Of a stretch of DNA of 60,198 bases, positions 57,560 to 60,198 are shown piece after piece. The stretch spans positions 1 to 60,198 of the forward strand of contig NZ_JARKOZ010000139.1 of assembly GCF_029978005.1 (NCBI RefSeq). The letters run 5' to 3'. Source of the stretch: Solidesulfovibrio sp. GTDB lineage: Bacteria > Desulfobacterota > Desulfovibrionia > Desulfovibrionales > Desulfovibrionaceae. Within the stretch, counting starts at the first letter, position 1. The number at the start of each line of letters is the position of its first letter. Made by a program: the position numbers and the translations under genes. Under the pieces are notes generated by a model. That model made no database searches. It was not told the DNA's origin and worked only from the letters and a program-made list of their open reading frames with translations.

Positions 57560-58036
57560 ATGCGCGTGGCCGTCCTGTCCGACACCCACCTGCGCGCCCC
57601 AACCCCCTGGTTCGAGGCGGTCTACGAGCGCCACCTGGCCCCGGCCGACCGCGTCTACCACTGCGGCGACCACGCCGGATACGGCCTGTGGTCCTCCCTG
57701 CTGCGCCACCCGGGCTTCGAGGCCGTGGCCGGCAACTCCGACGGCTACGACCTGGCCGCCGAGCTGCCGCCGCTTCTCGAGCGCGACCTGTGCGGGCTGC
57801 GCCTGGCCGTCACCCATGGCTGGGGCCCCCGGCCGGGCCTGGCCGCGCGCATCGCCAAGGCCTTCGCCAAGCGCTATGACCTGGTCTTCTTCGGCCATTC
57901 CCACGCCGCCGAGGACGTGGTCATCGGCGGCATGCGCCTGGTCAACCCCGGCTCCTGCTCTCCCGGCGGCTCCCTGGCCCTGCTCGATTGTCAGGAAGGG
58001 GAGGGTGTGCACTCGATCCGCTTCGTATCCGTCTGA
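57560..58036 (+). CDS. YfcE-type metallophosphodiesterase
   Basis: 158 residues. Motifs: AVLSDTHLRAP near residue 4, HCGDHAGY near 34, AGNSDGYD near 57, VTHGWGPRP near 80, GHSHAAED near 110 and NPGSCSPGG near 128. This is the small MJ0936/YfcE class active on phosphodiesters. AGGAGG precedes the ATG. A 204-base gap before the chemoreceptor shows no clear terminator. Confidence 0.9.
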   Translation: MRVAVLSDTHLRAPTPWFEAVYERHLAPADRVYHCGDHAGYGLWSSLLRHPGFEAVAGNSDGYDLAAELPPLLERDLCGLRLAVTHGWGPRPGLAARIAKAFAKRYDLVFFGHSHAAEDVVIGGMRLVNPGSCSPGGSLALLDCQEGEGVHSIRFVSV

Positions 58037-58240
58037 CGCTCTCCGATCCTTCTGCAAGAGCCGCTGCGTCACGCTGGATGTTCGGTCCCGTGACGGATTG
58101 CGCGAATGCTTCTTTTTTGTCAAAAGGCGTCACCTGTTGGGCGCACTGGTCTGCTATGCCCTGCCGGACATCCTCACCCGGGGCCGCTGGAAGTGCACGC
58201 GGCTCTGTCGCGCCGCCTGGGCGACAAAAATGGAAGTTGT

Positions 58241-60198
58241 ATGAAATCCATCAAATTGAAGATCATGTTGGGACTTTTCCTGGCCGTGACCGTGCCCATG
58301 GTGTTGGTGTTCGGCTTCCTTTTCCGGGCCTTCTACGACCAGACCCTCGAGCAGCGCATCGAGGCCGTCACGCGCGAGATAAACCAGCTCGACAACGCCA
58401 TGACCATCTTCATGGACCAGGCCAAGGACAACGTGACGCTTCTGGCCGGCTCGCCCCTGCTGCGCCGGGTGGACGCCTCCCTGACTTCCTACGTCGCCAC
58501 CAAGGAGAAGACCAAGGCCATTCCACGGGAGGACGACGCCGCGGGCAAGGCCATCATGGCCTACTACCAGGAGGTGCAGAACTCACATCCCCCCTATGTG
58601 GAAGTGTATTTCGGCTCCGAGGAGGGCGGCTTCGTTTCCAGCCTCGACGGGCCCATTCCCGCCGGCTACGATCCGCGAAAGCGCCCCTGGTACCTCGACG
58701 CCCTGGCCGCGCCGGACCGCCCGGTCATCTCCAAGGCCTACATGTCCACCTCGGGCGAGGCCGTGGTCGGCGTGACCAAGGTGGCTTCCGAGGGCGGCAA
58801 GCGCCTCGGGGCCGTGGGCGTGGACATTTCGCTTACGGTCCTCACGGACATCGTCAAGGCGATCAAGATCGGCCGCTCCGGTTACGTGGTCTTCGTCCAG
58901 GGCGACGGCGTGGTCATCTCCAACCCCCGCGACGCCGGGCAGAATTTCAAGAAGATCGCGGAGCTCGGCGTTGCCGGACTCAAGCAGGCCTTCGACCTCG
59001 GCCGGGGCCATGTCGTGGTGGAGATGGGCGGCGAGCGCTTCCTGGCCCTGTGCCACGACGCGCCCAAGCTCGGCTGGAAGTTCCTCACCTTCGTCAGCGA
59101 AGACGAGGTGGTGGGGCCGGTGCGCGCGCTCATGTGGCGCTCGGCCCTGGCCGTCGGCGCCATCCTGCTCCTTATCGGCGGCTTCATCTCCTTTTTCTTG
59201 AACAAGGAGATCTTCCGGCCCCTGACGCGCATCATCGGGCAGCTGCGGGCCGTGGGCCAGGGCCGCTACGACGAACGCCTGACGGTGCGCCGCCGCGACG
59301 AGGTGGGCGAGGTCTGCGAGGCCCTCAACCAGACCACACAGACCCTGGCCGCGAGCGTGGGCGAGATCGAGAAGCGCCGGGTCGAGGCCGAGCGCACGGC
59401 CCGGGAGGCCGGCGAGGCGCGCCTCCAGGCCGAGGAGGCGCGCAGCCGGGCCGAATCGGCCCGGATCGAGGGCATGCTCCACGCGGCCGACCGCCTCAAG
59501 GGCGTGGCCGGCGTCGTGTCCACGGCCTCGGGCGAGCTTTCCGCCCAGATCGAGGAGGCCAGCCTGGGGGCCGGGCATCAGTCCGGCCGCATCGACGAGA
59601 CGGCCACGGCCGTGGAGGAGATGTCCGCCTCGGTGCTGGAGATCGCCCGCAACGCCGGCTCCGCCGCCGCCCTGGCCGACCGCACGCGCGCCGCCGCCGC
59701 CGACGGCAAGGCCCAGATGGAGAAGGTCAAGACCGACGCCCACGGCATCCACGACGGTTTCCAGGAGGTCTACGCCTCGGTTTCCGACCTCTCGGCCAAG
59801 GCGGACGGCATCGGCTCCATCGCCCGGACCATCGAGGACATCGCCGACCAGACGAATCTTCTGGCCCTTAACGCCGCCATCGAGGCGGCCCGGGCCGGTG
59901 AGGCCGGCCGGGGCTTCGCCGTGGTCGCCGACGAGGTCCGAAAGCTGGCCGAAAAGACCATGGTGGCCACCAAGGAAGTGGAGTCCCGCATCCGGGCCAT
60001 CCAGGACGCCGCCGGCCGCAATATCAAAAGCATGGACCAGGCCGTTTCCGCCGTGGCCGAGGCCAATACCCTGGCCGAGCAGTCGGGCCAGGCCATTGCC
60101 GCCATTGTGGGCCATGCCGATGCCACCAGTTCCCAGATCCAGGCCATTGCCGCCTCGGCCGAGGAGCAGTCCGCCGCTTCGGAACAGATCAGCCGGGC
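58241..60198 (+). CDS. Methyl-accepting chemotaxis protein with dCache sensor (3' end outside window)
   Basis: 652 codons are visible. Helix 1 is at about 8-30. A dCache periplasmic domain covers about 35-290 (YVEVYFGSEEGGFVSSLDG, PRKRPWYLDALAAPDRPVIS, VGVDISLTVLTDI). Helix 2 lies near 300-322, then HAMP (RPLTRIIGQLRAVGQGRYDE) and a coiled coil. The signalling tip IADQTNLLALNAAIEAARAG, then FAVVADEVRKLAEKT, is intact, and the methylation helix begins at the end. The dCache fold suggests a small ligand such as an amino or organic acid. Cut by the window. Confidence 0.95.
   Translation, partial: MKSIKLKIMLGLFLAVTVPMVLVFGFLFRAFYDQTLEQRIEAVTREINQLDNAMTIFMDQAKDNVTLLAGSPLLRRVDASLTSYVATKEKTKAIPREDDAAGKAIMAYYQEVQNSHPPYVEVYFGSEEGGFVSSLDGPIPAGYDPRKRPWYLDALAAPDRPVISKAYMSTSGEAVVGVTKVASEGGKRLGAVGVDISLTVLTDIVKAIKIGRSGYVVFVQGDGVVISNPRDAGQNFKKIAELGVAGLKQAFDLGRGHVVVEMGGERFLALCHDAPKLGWKFLTFVSEDEVVGPVRALMWRSALAVGAILLLIGGFISFFLNKEIFRPLTRIIGQLRAVGQGRYDERLTVRRRDEVGEVCEALNQTTQTLAASVGEIEKRRVEAERTAREAGEARLQAEEARSRAESARIEGMLHAADRLKGVAGVVSTASGELSAQIEEASLGAGHQSGRIDETATAVEEMSASVLEIARNAGSAAALADRTRAAAADGKAQMEKVKTDAHGIHDGFQEVYASVSDLSAKADGIGSIARTIEDIADQTNLLALNAAIEAARAGEAGRGFAVVADEVRKLAEKTMVATKEVESRIRAIQDAAGRNIKSMDQAVSAVAEANTLAEQSGQAIAAIVGHADATSSQIQAIAASAEEQSAASEQISR

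Overview
The window is 60.2 kb of very GC-rich DNA (by eye around 70% G+C in coding regions) that reads like a chromosome of a sulfate-reducing Desulfovibrionaceae bacterium, probably near Desulfovibrio/Solidesulfovibrio. The reasons are a dissimilatory-type sulfate adenylyltransferase (sat), a ferredoxin III-like ferredoxin with an Asp in place of one cluster Cys, a ferredoxin:thioredoxin reductase catalytic subunit, several small proteins of kinds known mainly from Desulfovibrio, and many sensor kinases. I see no tRNA, rRNA, CRISPR array, intact insertion sequence or prophage.

Layout. 0.1-10 kb: two hybrid histidine kinases flank a minus-strand block (amino-acid ABC substrate-binding protein, small secreted protein, permease, glutaredoxin-like protein, ferredoxin:thioredoxin reductase) and a YhiN-type flavoprotein. 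10.3-12.3 kb: a scarred patch with a chemoreceptor 3' fragment, a lower-GC radical SAM gene and a frameshifted FkbM methyltransferase remnant. 12.3-19.3 kb: MotA/MotB stator, ribosomal proteins L21/L27, a PHP phosphoesterase, Trm112-like protein, Hsp20, a DegP-type protease and a glycosyltransferase-like protein. 19.7-25.3 kb: ferredoxin, a co-directional row of little-characterised genes (YkgJ-type, 119-aa unknown, TPR, HEAT-like, secreted protein), a 116-aa protein, a phosphoesterase and a ParE/RelE-type toxin-antitoxin pair. 25.4-29.1 kb: a Ser/Thr kinase with a DUF1566-like tail, then a minus-strand corrinoid operon (CbiR-like, CobU) ending in a DHH phosphoesterase. 29.2-36.8 kb: an Endonuclease Q-UvrD helicase fusion, sat, lepA, lepB. 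36.9-41 kb: AbrB-family membrane protein, Fe-alcohol dehydrogenase, MogA-like protein, RfbA, a 49-aa membrane protein. 41.4-50.3 kb: hybrid kinase, ComM, another kinase, a Tat-exported CrtI-like oxidoreductase, LysR. 50.5-60.2 kb: aldehyde dehydrogenase, small unknowns, a predicted sigma54-driven small RNA, TPR and EF-hand secreted proteins, ArgJ, HD and YfcE hydrolases, and a chemoreceptor cut by the window end.

How the parts may work together. The ABC-Grx-FTR block could couple import of a disulfide or amino acid to ferredoxin-driven thiol reduction. CbiR-CobU fits corrinoid remodelling and salvage. MotAB plus the chemoreceptor belong to motility. Four separate histidine kinases lie in the window with no stand-alone response regulator beside them. 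The most interesting items are the sigma54 small RNA locus at about 53.2 kb, the EndoQ-UvrD fusion, the transporter/FTR block, and a dispersed family of palindromic elements at gene ends.
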